Part shown: piece by piece, positions 33,590-43,945 of the stretch | Layout: each line of letters opens with the position of its first letter | Numbering within the stretch: the first letter of the stretch is position 1 | Source of the DNA: Lolium rigidum | Lineage: Eukaryota; Streptophyta; Magnoliopsida; Poales; Poaceae | Assembly: GCF_022539505.1 (NCBI RefSeq) | Contig: NC_061514.1 | Coordinates: 340,240,644-340,304,643 of the forward strand | Length of the DNA stretch: 64,000 bases | Direction: 5' to 3' | Program-made: the position numbers and the translations under genes | The notes under the pieces: model-generated | Databases searched by the model: none | What the model was told of the DNA's origin: nothing | Seen by the model: only the letters and a program-made list of their open reading frames with translations

Positions 33590-34700
33590 CTTGCCCCCCC
33601 CACCCCTCTCACACCACGCGGCGGCTGCCTGCGGCACCGTCGCCCCAGCCCGTGCGTTCTCCGCCATGTCGTCGCCCTAGGCATTGCAAGGAAAAACCCT
33701 GGAGGCATTTCCGCGGTGGCCCTACCCTCGGCTGTTGACCGGAGGACATGGCGGTGTCCTGCCATGCCTCCCTTGAGATGGCGGCGACGGGGCGGCAGCC
33801 GCTTCGCCCAGATCTAGGTTCGGATGGACCTGGGTGGGCTTCGCATGTTGGTCTCCTGTCGATGCTCTGTTCGTGGTTGTGACACTCCTGGGATTCTCCT
33901 CGTCATGAGGAAGCCTAAGGAAACATCTCCGGGAATGGTGGTGGTGGCCATCTTCTCCGCCGTAGGTGGTCGGCCTAAGCTAAGACTGGGTTATCAGATC
34001 GCGAGATCCATCATCTAGTCCCAGCTGCGAGTCGGGGAGATATAGTTGCTGGTGAAAACCATGCCAATTGATAGGCAATGGCGGTGTTCTGCGCCGTTAC
34101 CTTTATGAAAGCATCGCTGAGCAACTAATGTCAACCTACCTGCACTTCTCTAGGGGAAATCCTAGGATCCGGCTTCTAGACCGGGCGATGACGGCACTAT
34201 GGTGTCATTTTCTCTCTTGGGGGTATCATTTGTGGAACAACGCTAGATAACAGATGCTAGAGGAGGACATGTCAAGTCATGCCCGGCTAACAGGTGCTAC
34301 GTTGAGTCATGCCTGTTCGGCGGATGCTAGGACAGATCTTCCATGGTGGCATCGACAACAGACCTAGCAAGGGCTATGCGAACCTCTAGCAAAAAGATGG
34401 ACCATCGGTTTGATGGTGGTGACGGCTTCTGAAGCGAGGGTATAAGGCGCTCGTGAAGGATCCGCTAAACCGGTTGTGAGCTTCTGTTTTAGCCATGGGT
34501 GACTCGGGGATGCCTCCTGTGTTTAATTGGTGGAGCGGCTGTTTCTGTTTTAGGGCAGAGGCCTGACGACATGTTACTTCACCTATTGGCGGGTTTCTAG
34601 GTGTTGACTGGTAGCTTCAGGTTTTCTGATGTATGATCTTGACAGATCCTTATTGAATAAAGTTTAAATAAAAGCCATATGCATCGCTTTCCCATGTCAA
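33590..34700 (+). mobile_element. GC-rich retroposon-like sequence with LINE-type tail
   Basis: GC-rich from 33600, becoming AT-rich toward TTATTGAATAAAGTTTAAAT and AAAAGCCATATGCATCGC at about 34651-34690. This is the style of 3' tail seen in plant LINE-derived copies. No RT reading frame and no clear TSD. Confidence 0.35.
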
Positions 34701-35089
34701 AAAAAGGGTAAATCACTCTTTTATTCTCTATACTTCGTATGGTAACGCAATATGGTACAAAGCATCTTTGTGGACAAAAATGGATCAAATATGATGAAAA
34801 TATTTTTAGTGGTGCATCACAAACGATTATGTTGTTAAAATCATGTGTGATCATTTCTATATTGCACACCTTTTTTTACAAAACCGTGTGAAATTGTTTC
34901 TCCAAAGGGTTCTTTTTCTAAGGGTATGCGATTCATTTACATTGCAAACGGTTTTTCCAAAGGATCTGAGATTCTCTAAAATCCCATACAGTGTTTGGCA
35001 AAGCCTAAGGGATATAAAGAAGCTTGAGTAGTAAAGTCTTATGCTTGCATAAGCCGGGATATGGTTTGCAGGTTCTGTACCACGTGGTT
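34701..35089. other. Intergenic AT-rich stretch
   Basis: No gene or repeat recognised. Confidence 0.3.
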
Positions 35090-35310
35090 GCGTGCTGTTT
35101 TGGTATGCACCCCTTCAGGGCTACGGTATCCAGCTAACGGGTATAGTGCACTGTAGAACTACAGTATCTAGCTACCGCTTACTGAGTAGTGATATTCATG
35201 CTTTTGCGAGAAGTGATATTCATGTTTTTGCGCCGTACCAACCATGCACCAATACGATCATTGCATTGCTTCAATTCCGTTCCAGTGAAGCAACAAATTA
35301 TACCCTATAT
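35090..35310 (+). promoter_or_regulatory. Distal promoter block of dirigent gene 2, displaced 4.6 kb
   Basis: CCGTACCAACCATGCACCAA (about 35231), GTGAAGCAACAAATTA and CAGTATCTAGCTACCGC correspond to 29640-29800 upstream of dirigent gene 1. There the block lies ~250 bp before the ATG; here the proximal promoter resumes only at 39903. Confidence 0.6.
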
Positions 35311-35329
35311 AAAGTTTAGACAGATTTAA

Positions 35330-38300
35330 GCCCTCAGAGTGTTTTGACCACTGTTTATGAGCTATTTTTTTCCAATCATCTACGGACACGTATCCCTTCT
35401 CTTCTCTTACTCACCGTGCAAAGCTCATGGTTATATTATGTTTGTCTTTTTTTTTTGGTAGATAGACTACCGGTAACCGGTTCCTAGGACTCCTTCATTC
35501 TTATTGCCGGCCGCGTCTTCCGGTTAAAATTTGTTTGCTTCCTACGGAAAGATCTAGTGGGCGGGCCCACCATCCACCGCTTTGTTCTCTTTTGCCTGAT
35601 CCAACCGCTTTGACCGAGGTGTGAGCGAGAGAAAATCCGTAACGCCTCCCTCCGCTATCGCCGCGGTGCGTGACCCAGGTTCACCTCTCCTCCTACCACC
35701 CTTCACCCGCCCCATCTCTACAGCAGACCAAGAGGCCTCCATGGCCGGCGCCGCGGGGAGCTCCCAGATGGGTCGGACACCGGCCATGATCTCCACGGCA
35801 GTTCTGGGTGGCGCGGATCCCGGTGGGATGGCGGCATGCGGCGGCCTCAGGGCGGGGCAGGCGCGGATCGGGGATGCATTCTCGGGGCGGGGCAGGCATG
35901 GGCCGGTGGCGGCGACGTTGGGGCGGTGGAGGCGCGTTCCAGTCGGAGAATAGCAGAGAGCGCGCGGCAGCGACGTTGTCACTTGGAGGATTGATACACG
36001 GGGTCAACTTGCACACCGGCTCCAGGATGCGTACTCTGAAATCTCCGGTTCCCCATGGCAGCCGGCCTCTCCCTAGCCCCGGCGGTGCCCCTTCCCGCGC
36101 CGGCGTCCACCTGCCTTTCCTCTTCCTATTTCTCTGTCGCCGTGGTCTCCCTTTCTGATGACGCGGGCTCCTCTTCCTGGCCGATGCGGTTGCCAGTCTA
36201 CGAGGTCGTGAGCAGGCCCTGGTCGCGAGGAGCGTCTCCCCCTGGAGATGCCAGTGGTGGTGCCTTCCCCGTCGTCCCGGCAGGCGTCTGTGCCGGTGGA
36301 GGCACTAACGTCGTCTCACCTTCATCGTGGTGGCCCAGCCCCAGCAGCGGCGGCTTACTTCGCGGGAGGTTCTCGGCGGATCTTCTCTTGCAGCCTCATG
36401 CCGACGGCGATGATCATAGCATGCTCGCACTCAAGGGCGACGCGGACAAGGCCCGACGGCCTGAGGCCATTTCGCACACCAGCGTGCTGGTGGCCGTCGT
36501 GAGTTCGACGAGAAACAACGGGCACAAGCGCTGGTGTCGAACTTCCTCCCCTGCTGCGGCACTGGGGGAGACGAAGTCCTCCGTCCACCGCGACCAAATC
36601 GGCGAGCAGATGAGTTTTCTTTGGCCGTCACATGGCCGGTACGTCCCGACCACATTCGCCATGTTTCCTCCTTACTGTGCAGTTCTCAAAGGATTGGGTG
36701 AAAGGATTCACATATGCAGCTGCTGTGTTTCTCTAATTGTTCTACTGAAACCATATCACTGCATATTTTTTGCAGCTTCTGTTTTTCCCCAAATTGATGT
36801 GCTGTTGGATTATTTGCCCGACGGAAGGAAACAAATTAGATTTCCTTCTTGTGTGATTGCTGCAGAAGCCATCTCATTATCCAATCTAGCCATTATTTTC
36901 TGGGATGGATGCAGGCAATCATTTTTTAGTTACTCAAGTAATTCTTGTGTGACACAGTAATTACTGGCAAGTGGAGGCATAATATATCACTACTGTTCCA
37001 TTCTAATGCAAGCTGAGATACACCACTTGTGCATTAGTTTCTCATGATCCACCCATTTCTGCCTCTTTCGCTTAGTGATAAGAATTTTAAACTAGAAACC
37101 ATGTACTTTCATACCAGAACTGCAGCTTCAAAGTGTATCACATACTACTACCACAGCATGTTTGCCATACTTGCACGCATTGCCTCTTATCTAAGCTTAT
37201 GAAGCTTCCTTTTCTTTTTACGGCGAGTGGGTTAGTTGATTCAAGTTAATTTTTCCTGCTCTAAAAAGGCCTTGGTGACATATAAAAAAGCATTCGCATG
37301 CAGATTAGTTGATTCATGTGATTTCTCTATGTATGACTCCTACATATGTCCTGTTATGTTCTTGATTGACCTCACCATATTTTTTTCATCCATTGATTAG
37401 AAGTTTATCCTTCATCAGCAAATATTTCTTTTTCATTTGGGACTTACAGGTTCTCTTTTATAACAGGTTATGAACACCCCACCATCCATAGTTCGAAGAA
37501 AGTTGAATTTAGTGAAATTGATCAGGAATGGCTGTATCATTTACTTTGTTTTCCTTATCAGTTATCAGATCTTGAACTTAGTTGCATGGATAAGCAGGAG
37601 ATATGTCATGCAGTTGAAAGCCTCAGGTCAGAGTCGATTTCTTTTCTTTTGTGATTCGTGGTGCTGATTTCTGTTTTTTAAATCTAATTATGACCTTCTG
37701 TGTATTATTGACATAGTAGGCTTAATCACCTTTGCAATTTCAATATTTTTATCATTTTTTATGTAGTATAAATTTAAAAAAATGACTCTATTAAGATTGG
37801 TACCGCAGGCTGCAGCTATATCATGCATGGTTGGTGAATTTTTAGCTCCATATATGAACTAAAATTATGCCTAGAGTAGGGGTTTTTACTTACCTAAACA
37901 TTTTCATAGTGATAACTAGCTTTCAGCTTAAAGCAAAAAAGCAGTTTGTTATATCAAATAGATTAACTATAGAGATGTCAACATTCGTTGTTATTTGCAT
38001 AATCTGTGGATACAAAGTTACTCTGATATCTCAGTTCTTTTATGATTGTGTTTGAATATTTAATAGTGTTGGCTCATTATTATCAGTACTGAAATTTGAC
38101 AGTGTAGAATTAAGGATTACACGATGGTGCATAACAATTTTCTTGGATCAATGTGTTAGACTACCAGTCATGTATGTTTTCAAAATATGTTACCTGTAGA
38201 TACATCTGTATTTATTCACTTCAATTTCAGGAGTCAGTTTTTGTACGTTTACATGATTTGAACATTTGCTACTTCAAAGTTAAGCTATAGTTTCTCTTGG

Positions 38301-39902
38301 CTATTGTCTTCTGTACTGTGTAGGGTAGTTACCTTTTGCTTAACATACACTGCACATATGTAGCTACTTCTACATTTCCTCATGTACTTTCGATATAAGG
38401 ATCAGATTATATATGTTTTTTGTAGTGTAATGTTTTACTTCTCCATTTGAATCTCTTTTAAAGTTGTGAGGCCATTTCACCTTGCAGGTTCGAGCTCATA
38501 TTACCAACTGATCTTCTCTCTGTCTCATTTTGAAATGATTATTATCAAGGTAAGAGTAGCTTCAGTAAGTTTCAGATAGGTAATTAAGCAATTCTGGTTG
38601 GTAAGTGTTCTTCATATTTCTAATGATTGGCAAACTAGATTCGTCGATTTTGCTATGTGGCTGCCTTTCTGACACGGTTTTTTTTCCTTTCTATTTTGCG
38701 AATTGTTGATGACCTAATTGGCATCCTATAAACAAATAATTTCAAATGTACATATTATTGTATCTAGATGGAGAACTTGAGTAATCTTACTGTTCAATGT
38801 ATTTTTTTTTCCTTTCTGGGGAGATGGCTACCTTTTTTATGCGTAACTCCTGATTGAATTGTGTTTGACGATGCAAGCCTCTCACCACGTGTGTCCGGCG
38901 GCAGCAGCCAGTATTTGTTCAAGCCTGACACCCGTTGGAGCCCTGGACTCAACATGGATCGATCTGGGCAGTACTATTTTTCAGATCAGGTTCCTGAGCT
39001 TCTCCAAGACTTCCGATTCCTACATGCTAGAGTAGGAAATATGATTTCTTTATTTTGGACTTCTGCGGTGCATAATAATGTTTTGTGGAGACTGTTGTTG
39101 TTACCTGTTGTACAAAATTTGTTCAGCCGCAACATACTTCTCTCTGAGGTGATACTCTAAGGCCAGGGCGGAATTCTAAGAGAAACAGTCAATGCTGGCT
39201 TTAAGAAAACAAAAGAGATGTTCTTCCGAATTAATTGCCCTCCATGTATGTTATGAACCCCTGTGTATTCTATCTGTTATTCTATCACTTCCTCCACTCA
39301 GCAAATTGCCGTACAAGATACATAATTTCGTTAGGAATTGTTGATGCTAGCTTCAAGAAAAACGGACATTTATTTTGTTCCCATTACTTGATGATCTCAA
39401 CTAGGGAGTTGTGTTTTATGGCACTGTAATATACCATTTTTTTTATTATACATGTATACTCCTTGGAATAAATTCCAAGTCGATAGTTAAGAGAAATTTT
39501 ATGTTTTGGTCTGACAAGTGACAAGCAGCTAGCGAAACAGCGGCTTAATAACATTCTCTCAAAAATTTACGAGCGTAGAGCTTAAATTTGGAACTCCTGA
39601 TCTCAAATAAGGTGAGCCAAAACTCACCCGTGGTGTGGGGCCTGCTAAGTTTATTCTTTTCACTCCAAGATTCAGATTTTTACCGGCTGAACAAATCAAT
39701 TGAATTGGGGTCCTAAGCAATCCTCAGTACATCATTCCAACCGTGGCCACTTTTGAGCCACTGTGATGAACTACCAGCGAGGCATCAGCTTTCCAACGAA
39801 CACCTTTGATACCCAAAAATAATTAGCACTAACCACTAACTATGCATATACCAAAAGATTAATTCAACGGGCGCGGCGTGTCGCCGCGCCTATGCATCCT
39901 AG
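35330..39902 (+). mobile_element. Helitron-like insertion carrying gene fragments
   Basis: The right end reads GGGCGCGGCGTGTCGCCGCG, a strong palindrome (GGCGCGGCG, TGT, CGCCGCGCC), then TATGCATC and CTAG at 39899-39902 followed by T. This is a Helitron 3' end on the plus strand. The insertion separates the two halves of the dirigent gene 2 promoter. The 5' end is not defined; it must lie right of 35310. No helicase is seen, so it would be non-autonomous. The interior holds exon-like segments on the same strand. Confidence 0.5.
36055..39160 (+). pseudogene. Unidentified multi-exon gene fragment inside the Helitron-like insert
   Basis: Exon-like segments bounded by splice signals. Near 36600-36710 is SFLWPSHGRYVPTTFAMFPP. 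At about 37467-37627, after ATAACAG, one frame gives YEHPTIHSSKKVEFSEID, WLYHLLCFPYQLSDLELSCM and DKQEICHAVESLR. At 38488-38551, after TTGCAG and before GTAAGAG, comes FELILPTDLLSVSF and then a stop. At 38860-39030, SPRVSGGSSQYLFKPDTRW and SDQVPELLQDFRFLHAR. The order suggests one gene, but the third segment needs a frameshift. The 301-codon ORF at 36055-36960 runs through the first exon and an intron and is not a protein as such. I do not recognise the family. Confidence 0.4.
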
Positions 39903-39927
39903 TTAGGCCTATTATGGAAACTCTTGT

Positions 39928-39938
39928 CTATATATATA
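39928..39938 (+). promoter_or_regulatory. TATA box of dirigent gene 2
   Basis: CTATATATATAG, 26 bp right of the Helitron-type end, followed by GCATGCCAAGTC and AACACCACAATAGCACGATC as in gene 1. Confidence 0.7.
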
Positions 39939-40020
39939 GCATGCCAAGTCAAGCTTTGAACACCACAATAGCACGATCGAGCTGCCAACTTAGCTAAGAG
40001 TTACCTCATCACAACCCACA

Positions 40021-40611
40021 ATGCAAGGCCTCGCAGCATCTTCCAAGCTGTCTCTGAGCGTAGTGGTCGTGCTGTTTCTTCTCGGCTTGGCGAGCGCCGC
40101 CGCCCATGGTAGGAAAAGGATCGTGTCAAGCAGCTCCGACGAGCCGTGCACAAAGATGACGCTCTACTTGCACGACATCCTCTACGACGTCGTCAACAAC
40201 ACGGCAAACGCGACGTCCGCGGAGGCGACCAAACCGACGGCGCTGAGCAAGAGTACCTTCTTCGGCGAGCTGGTGGTGTTCGACGATCCCGTGACAGAAA
40301 GAAATGCGCTACCCGTTGGGAAGGAGGTGCCGGCGGTGCGAGGGCAGGGGTTCTACTTCTACGACAAGAAAGAGTCATTCAATGCATGGTTCGGTTTGTC
40401 CCTCGTGTTCAACTCCACGACGCACAGGGGCATAATCAACCTCATGGGCGCCGACATAATAAGCCAGAAAACGCGGGACATCTCCGTTGTCGGCGGCACC
40501 GGCGACTTCTTCATGACACGGGGCATCGCCACCCTCCAGCTCGACGCATACGAGGGAACAGCCTACTTCCGCCTCAAGATGGACATAAAGCTCTATGAGT
40601 GCTATGTCTGA
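40021..40611 (+). CDS. Dirigent protein 2
   Basis: Single exon, 196 residues, a close paralogue of 30067-30657 with the same residue numbering. Signal peptide 1 to ~28 (VVVVLFLLGLASAAA). Motifs: MTLYLHDILYD (46-56), [19 protein letters not shown] (85-103), [37 protein letters not shown] (153-172) and [15 protein letters not shown]. Differences cluster at 57-84 and in the loop around 140-150 (MGADIISQK for MGADLMGEK), which may alter the pocket. The frame is intact with no sign of decay. Its proximal promoter is kept, but the distal block is displaced by the insertion ending at 39902, so expression may differ from gene 1. Predicted secreted, phenoxy-radical coupling family; substrate unknown. 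Confidence 0.93.
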   Translation: MQGLAASSKLSLSVVVVLFLLGLASAAAHGRKRIVSSSSDEPCTKMTLYLHDILYDVVNNTANATSAEATKPTALSKSTFFGELVVFDDPVTERNALPVGKEVPAVRGQGFYFYDKKESFNAWFGLSLVFNSTTHRGIINLMGADIISQKTRDISVVGGTGDFFMTRGIATLQLDAYEGTAYFRLKMDIKLYECYV

Positions 40612-40651
40612 TGCCGGTAAGAAAGTTATCGAATGTGTGCGAATGTGCGCC

Positions 40652-40657
40652 AATAAG
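40652..40657 (+). terminator. Probable poly(A) signal of dirigent gene 2
   Basis: AATAAG in CAATAAGGAGAGTGATATGTTG, shared with gene 1. Confidence 0.5.
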
Positions 40658-40815
40658 GAGAGTGATATGTTGCTGATGTTTGTTTTAATGTTGAGCATGG
40701 TGTGGGGAGTTGTATTGCATGCATGGGACTATGTATTGTGTGTCATTGATGTATACGCCATAACAGTTTGACTTGTACCGTGTGTTTATTCTGACATGTT
40801 CTGCGATATCTCATG

Positions 40816-41137
40816 TGTTAAGCTTCATGCACTAGCCACTTGAACCAAAAGTCCGAACTGATGGAAAGGGCTAGGCAATCTACTTGTACACGTCAACACC
40901 CCATCTCACGTGTGACGGGGAGACGAGAAGACAAGTCAACACGTGTAGAGAGGCAAAGAGACAGCGGAAGGGGAGGCTGCGGGGAGAGGAGATAATTTTT
41001 AGAATAAATTGGGAAAGCCAGGATTTGAACTCGAGACATGGAGCTCTGATACCATGTTAAGCTTCATGCACTAGCCACTTGAACCAAAAGTGCGAACTGA
41101 TGGAAAGGGCTAGGCAATCTACTTGTACACGTCAACA
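40816..41137 (-). mobile_element. TRIM/SMART-type miniature LTR retrotransposon
   Basis: Two 83-bp direct repeats (40816-40898 and 41055-41137) start TGTTAAGCTTCATGC, end CACGTCAACA and differ at about one base (AGTCCGA/AGTGCGA). They enclose 156 bp. The 5-bp TSD TCATG is perfect (40811-40815 and 41138-41142). On the minus strand the right repeat is followed at once by TGGTATCAGAGCTCC, a perfect initiator tRNA-Met primer site (41054-41040). GTGAGATGGGG next to the other repeat is the likely polypurine tract. Total 322 bp with no coding capacity. The near-identical repeats imply recent movement by another element's machinery. Confidence 0.9.
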
Positions 41138-41213
41138 TCATGCTCAACTCCACCCTGGTCCGCCAAATACTTGAACTGGCGAGATCATACTTCACAGGCT
41201 ACACTAACCTTAA

Positions 41214-42323
41214 GAGCATCTCCAGATCTCCAGTCGCGTGCCCCAAACCGATTTGGGACGCGCCGGATAAAAAATCGTTCCCAGCCGCAGACCCAAAGGC
41301 CATTTTTGTCCGGCGCGGCCTAATACGGTGCCCGGTGTCCGGCATCCCGAGCCCGTCCCCGCTACACAGGGAACGCTCCGGGCACGCCGGACACAACCAA
41401 ATGAGAGGCGAGGAGGCACGGGCCCGATGCGTCAGCGGCTCGAACCTCAACCGCCGCCTACGTAGCGACGGTGCAGTTGCCAGGAAGGGAAACCGTCGCA
41501 TTGGCAACCGCGTCGACCGACGTGCCAACCGCCGGAATGGAGCGCGAACTCCTCGGAAGAGCAACCGCCGCTCTCTTCGACTTCTGTGCCGCCGTTCATC
41601 CGCACTCAATAAGACTCGTACGTAGGCGCTTTCGGATCTTCAACCCGGCGCCATTCATCCAAGCTTCTCCTCGCGATGAGCTACATCTCTGACCTTCCAT
41701 CTGACACCTCCAGCGAGGGCAAGCCTGCAGGATGGCGCCATTGGTGGGACAGAGTCCGAACGCCCAGCAGCGGCAATGATTCCCCGCCGCCACTGGACAG
41801 TGCGGAGGAATGGCAGGGCGTGGAGGAGGAGGCGGAGGAGGAAGGGTCTGAGGAGGCAACGGCGGCGGCCCATGCGAAGGCGAAGGCGGAGGCGGACGCG
41901 AAAGCGAAGGCCAAGGACAAGGCGCAACCGGCGAGCACCAGCGACGACGAGGAGGACACAAGTTCCTCCGACGCGTCGACCGACACCGCCTCTTCGAAAG
42001 AGGTGACGAGCAGGAAGCGCCACCGTGATGAGAACGACGAGGCGGGGCCATCAGCAAAAAAGAAGAAGTAGTAGTAGTTTAAAATAATTTATATGTAGTT
42101 TGATTATGTTTTTTCGAAATTTTTATATGTAATTTATTTATGTTGCACCGATTTGAATATTAGTAAAGAGTTTTATTCTATCTATTAAAATTAATTTTTA
42201 AGTTTTGAGGGCGAATTTGGGGGACGCGGTTGGGGAGCGACGTGCCCCAAACGCGGCACGAACAAAACACGTCCCCCAAACGCTCAATCCGGCGTCGTTT
42301 GGGGAACGCGACTGGAGACGCTC
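41214..42323 (+). mobile_element. PIF/Harbinger-type element 1 with small ORF
   Basis: Starts GAGCATCTCCAGATCTCCAG and ends CGCGACTGGAGACGCTC, inverted relatives of each other, flanked by TAA (41211-41213 and 42324-42326), the 3-bp target of the PIF/Harbinger group. Subterminal CCCCAAACG/CGTTTGGGG words are plentiful. There is no transposase; one ORF (41676-42071) lies in the middle. Confidence 0.75.
41676..42071 (+). CDS. Small acidic/lysine-rich ORF of Harbinger-type element 1
   Basis: 131 codons: MSYISDLPSDTSSEGKPAGW at the start, then WRHWWDRV, an acidic stretch (EEEAEEEGSEE), an Ala/Lys repeat (AKAKAEADAKAKAKDKA) and a basic tail, SRKRHRDENDEAGPSAKKKK, resembling a nuclear localisation signal. 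The partner at 42940 has the same layout. It is not the usual Harbinger transposase or Myb-like protein. It is unrecognised and its translation is unproven; low complexity limits any functional call. Confidence 0.5.
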   Translation: MSYISDLPSDTSSEGKPAGWRHWWDRVRTPSSGNDSPPPLDSAEEWQGVEEEAEEEGSEEATAAAHAKAKAEADAKAKAKDKAQPASTSDDEEDTSSSDASTDTASSKEVTSRKRHRDENDEAGPSAKKKK

Positions 42324-42484
42324 TAAGTATAGGTTTTAAAAATCGCCGAACCATCATAACCCTGCGTAAAACGATCGCCGTAGGACTCGTCTTAAAGAAC
42401 AAAAAAACAAGCTAACAAGGAGCTACCGATACAATACTGAAGGTCAATCAATTGCAGTACTTGAGCTCCTTTGCAGAGACATTA
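42324..42484. other. 161-bp spacer between the two Harbinger-type elements
   Basis: Includes the two TSDs. No feature seen. Confidence 0.4.
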
Positions 42485-43581
42485 GAGCATCTCCAGCCGC
42501 GTCCTCCAAAGCGTCACCCAAAGGGATTTGGGGCGCGCCGGACCAAAAATGCGTTCCAGCCGCATCCCCTAGAGCCCATTTTTATCCGGCGCGCTCCGAT
42601 ACGGTGTCCGGCGCCCCGAGCCCGTCCCCGTCCCACAGGGGACGCTCCGGGCACGCCGGACACAACGAAAAGCGAGGCGAACCGACGCGGGCCCGACGCG
42701 TCAGCGGCTCGGAAGCTCAGCCGCCGCCTACGTAGCGACGGTGCAATTGCCGGGAAGCGGAACCGTCGCATTGACAACCGCGTCAACGACGCGGCAACCG
42801 CCGGAATGGAGTCGGGACTCCTCGGAAGAGCAACCGCTGCTCTTTTCGACTTCTGCGCCGCCGTTCATCCGCGCTCAATAAGACCCGTACGTCGGCGCTT
42901 TTGGATCTTCACCGGCCGCATCCGACACCTCCAGCGACAATGAGCTACATCTCCGAGCTCCCGTCCGACACCTCCAGCGAGGGAAAGCCTGCTGGATGGC
43001 GCCATTGGTGGGAGAAAGCTCCGACGCCCAGCAGCGACGATAATTCTCTCCCGCCACTTGACAGCGCGGAGGAATGGCTGGGCGTGGAGGAGGACGCGGA
43101 GGAAGAAGGGTCAGAGGAGGCGCGGTGGCCCGTGCGAAGGCGGAGGCGGACGCGAAGGCCAATACCGCCAAGGCCAAGGCCAAGGCTAAGCCGGCGAAGG
43201 CGCAGCCGGCGAGCACCGGCGACAACGAGGATGACTCCGACGCGTCGGCCGACACCGCCTCTTCGGAAGAGGTGACGAGCAGGAAGCGCCACCGTGACGA
43301 CGACGACGAGGCGGGGCCATCATCGAAGAAGAAGTAGTAGTTTAAAATAATTTATATATAATTTAATTATGTTTTTTCGAAGTTTTATATGTATTTTATT
43401 TATGTTGAACCGATTTGAATATTAGTAAAGAGTTTTATTCTATCTATTTAAATTATTTTTAATGTTTGGGGGCGGCGTTTGGGGGACGTTCCCCAAACGC
43501 GGCACCCACGAAATACATCCCCCAAACGCTCAATCCGGCGCGCTTTGGGGGACGCTTTGGGGGACACGGCTGGAGATGCTC
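42485..43581 (+). mobile_element. PIF/Harbinger-type element 2, sibling of element 1
   Basis: Starts GAGCATCTCCAGCCGCGTCC and ends GGACACGGCTGGAGATGCTC, flanked by TTA (42482-42484 and 43582-43584). Same orientation and layout as element 1, 161 bp away. AT-rich 3' part (43340-43455) precedes CCCCAAACG repeats. Confidence 0.8.
42940..43337 (+). pseudogene. Small ORF of Harbinger-type element 2 (frameshifted)
   Basis: Starts MSYISELPSDTSSEGKPAGW. After EEEGSEEARW the frame shifts (about 43125); the homologous continuation AKAEADAKANTAK to SRKRHRDDDDEAGPSSKKK ends at 43335-43337. Otherwise it matches the ORF in element 1. Confidence 0.5.
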
Positions 43582-43945
43582 TTATGTTATAGCTCCTTTG
43601 GCACAAATGATTCCGTCCTTGATTGGGAATAACAAACCTGAACACGAGTTACCCACAAAACAACAAACTAATGGAGCTGCTTTTGTGATGCACAGGTACA
43701 ACGCTGAGTCGCTGCGGCAGACTGCCGGCATTACAGAAGAAGTTCCAGGCATATCATCATCTCCTACACCAAACTGATGGACCAACCACATGCCTATTCT
43801 TCATGAGTGCTGGCAGATGTTACCCAGAATGAATCAGTTTAGACTGATTTTCTACAGCTCCGCAGCACACTTGATCTCCCTGGGAAACCTCTCCCTTCGA
43901 GATGTTCTTGGAATGATGACGACACAGAGGTTCAAATCTATCCCA

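Noticed and set aside
36055..36960. 301-residue protein as one exon
   Set aside because: The frame crosses a likely donor and acceptor, the first part is GC-rich low complexity, and the later part is intron-like; only parts look coding.
41199..42057. Minus-strand ORFs of 101-153 codons across Harbinger-type element 1
   Set aside because: They mirror the repetitive plus-strand ORF and the GC-rich composition.
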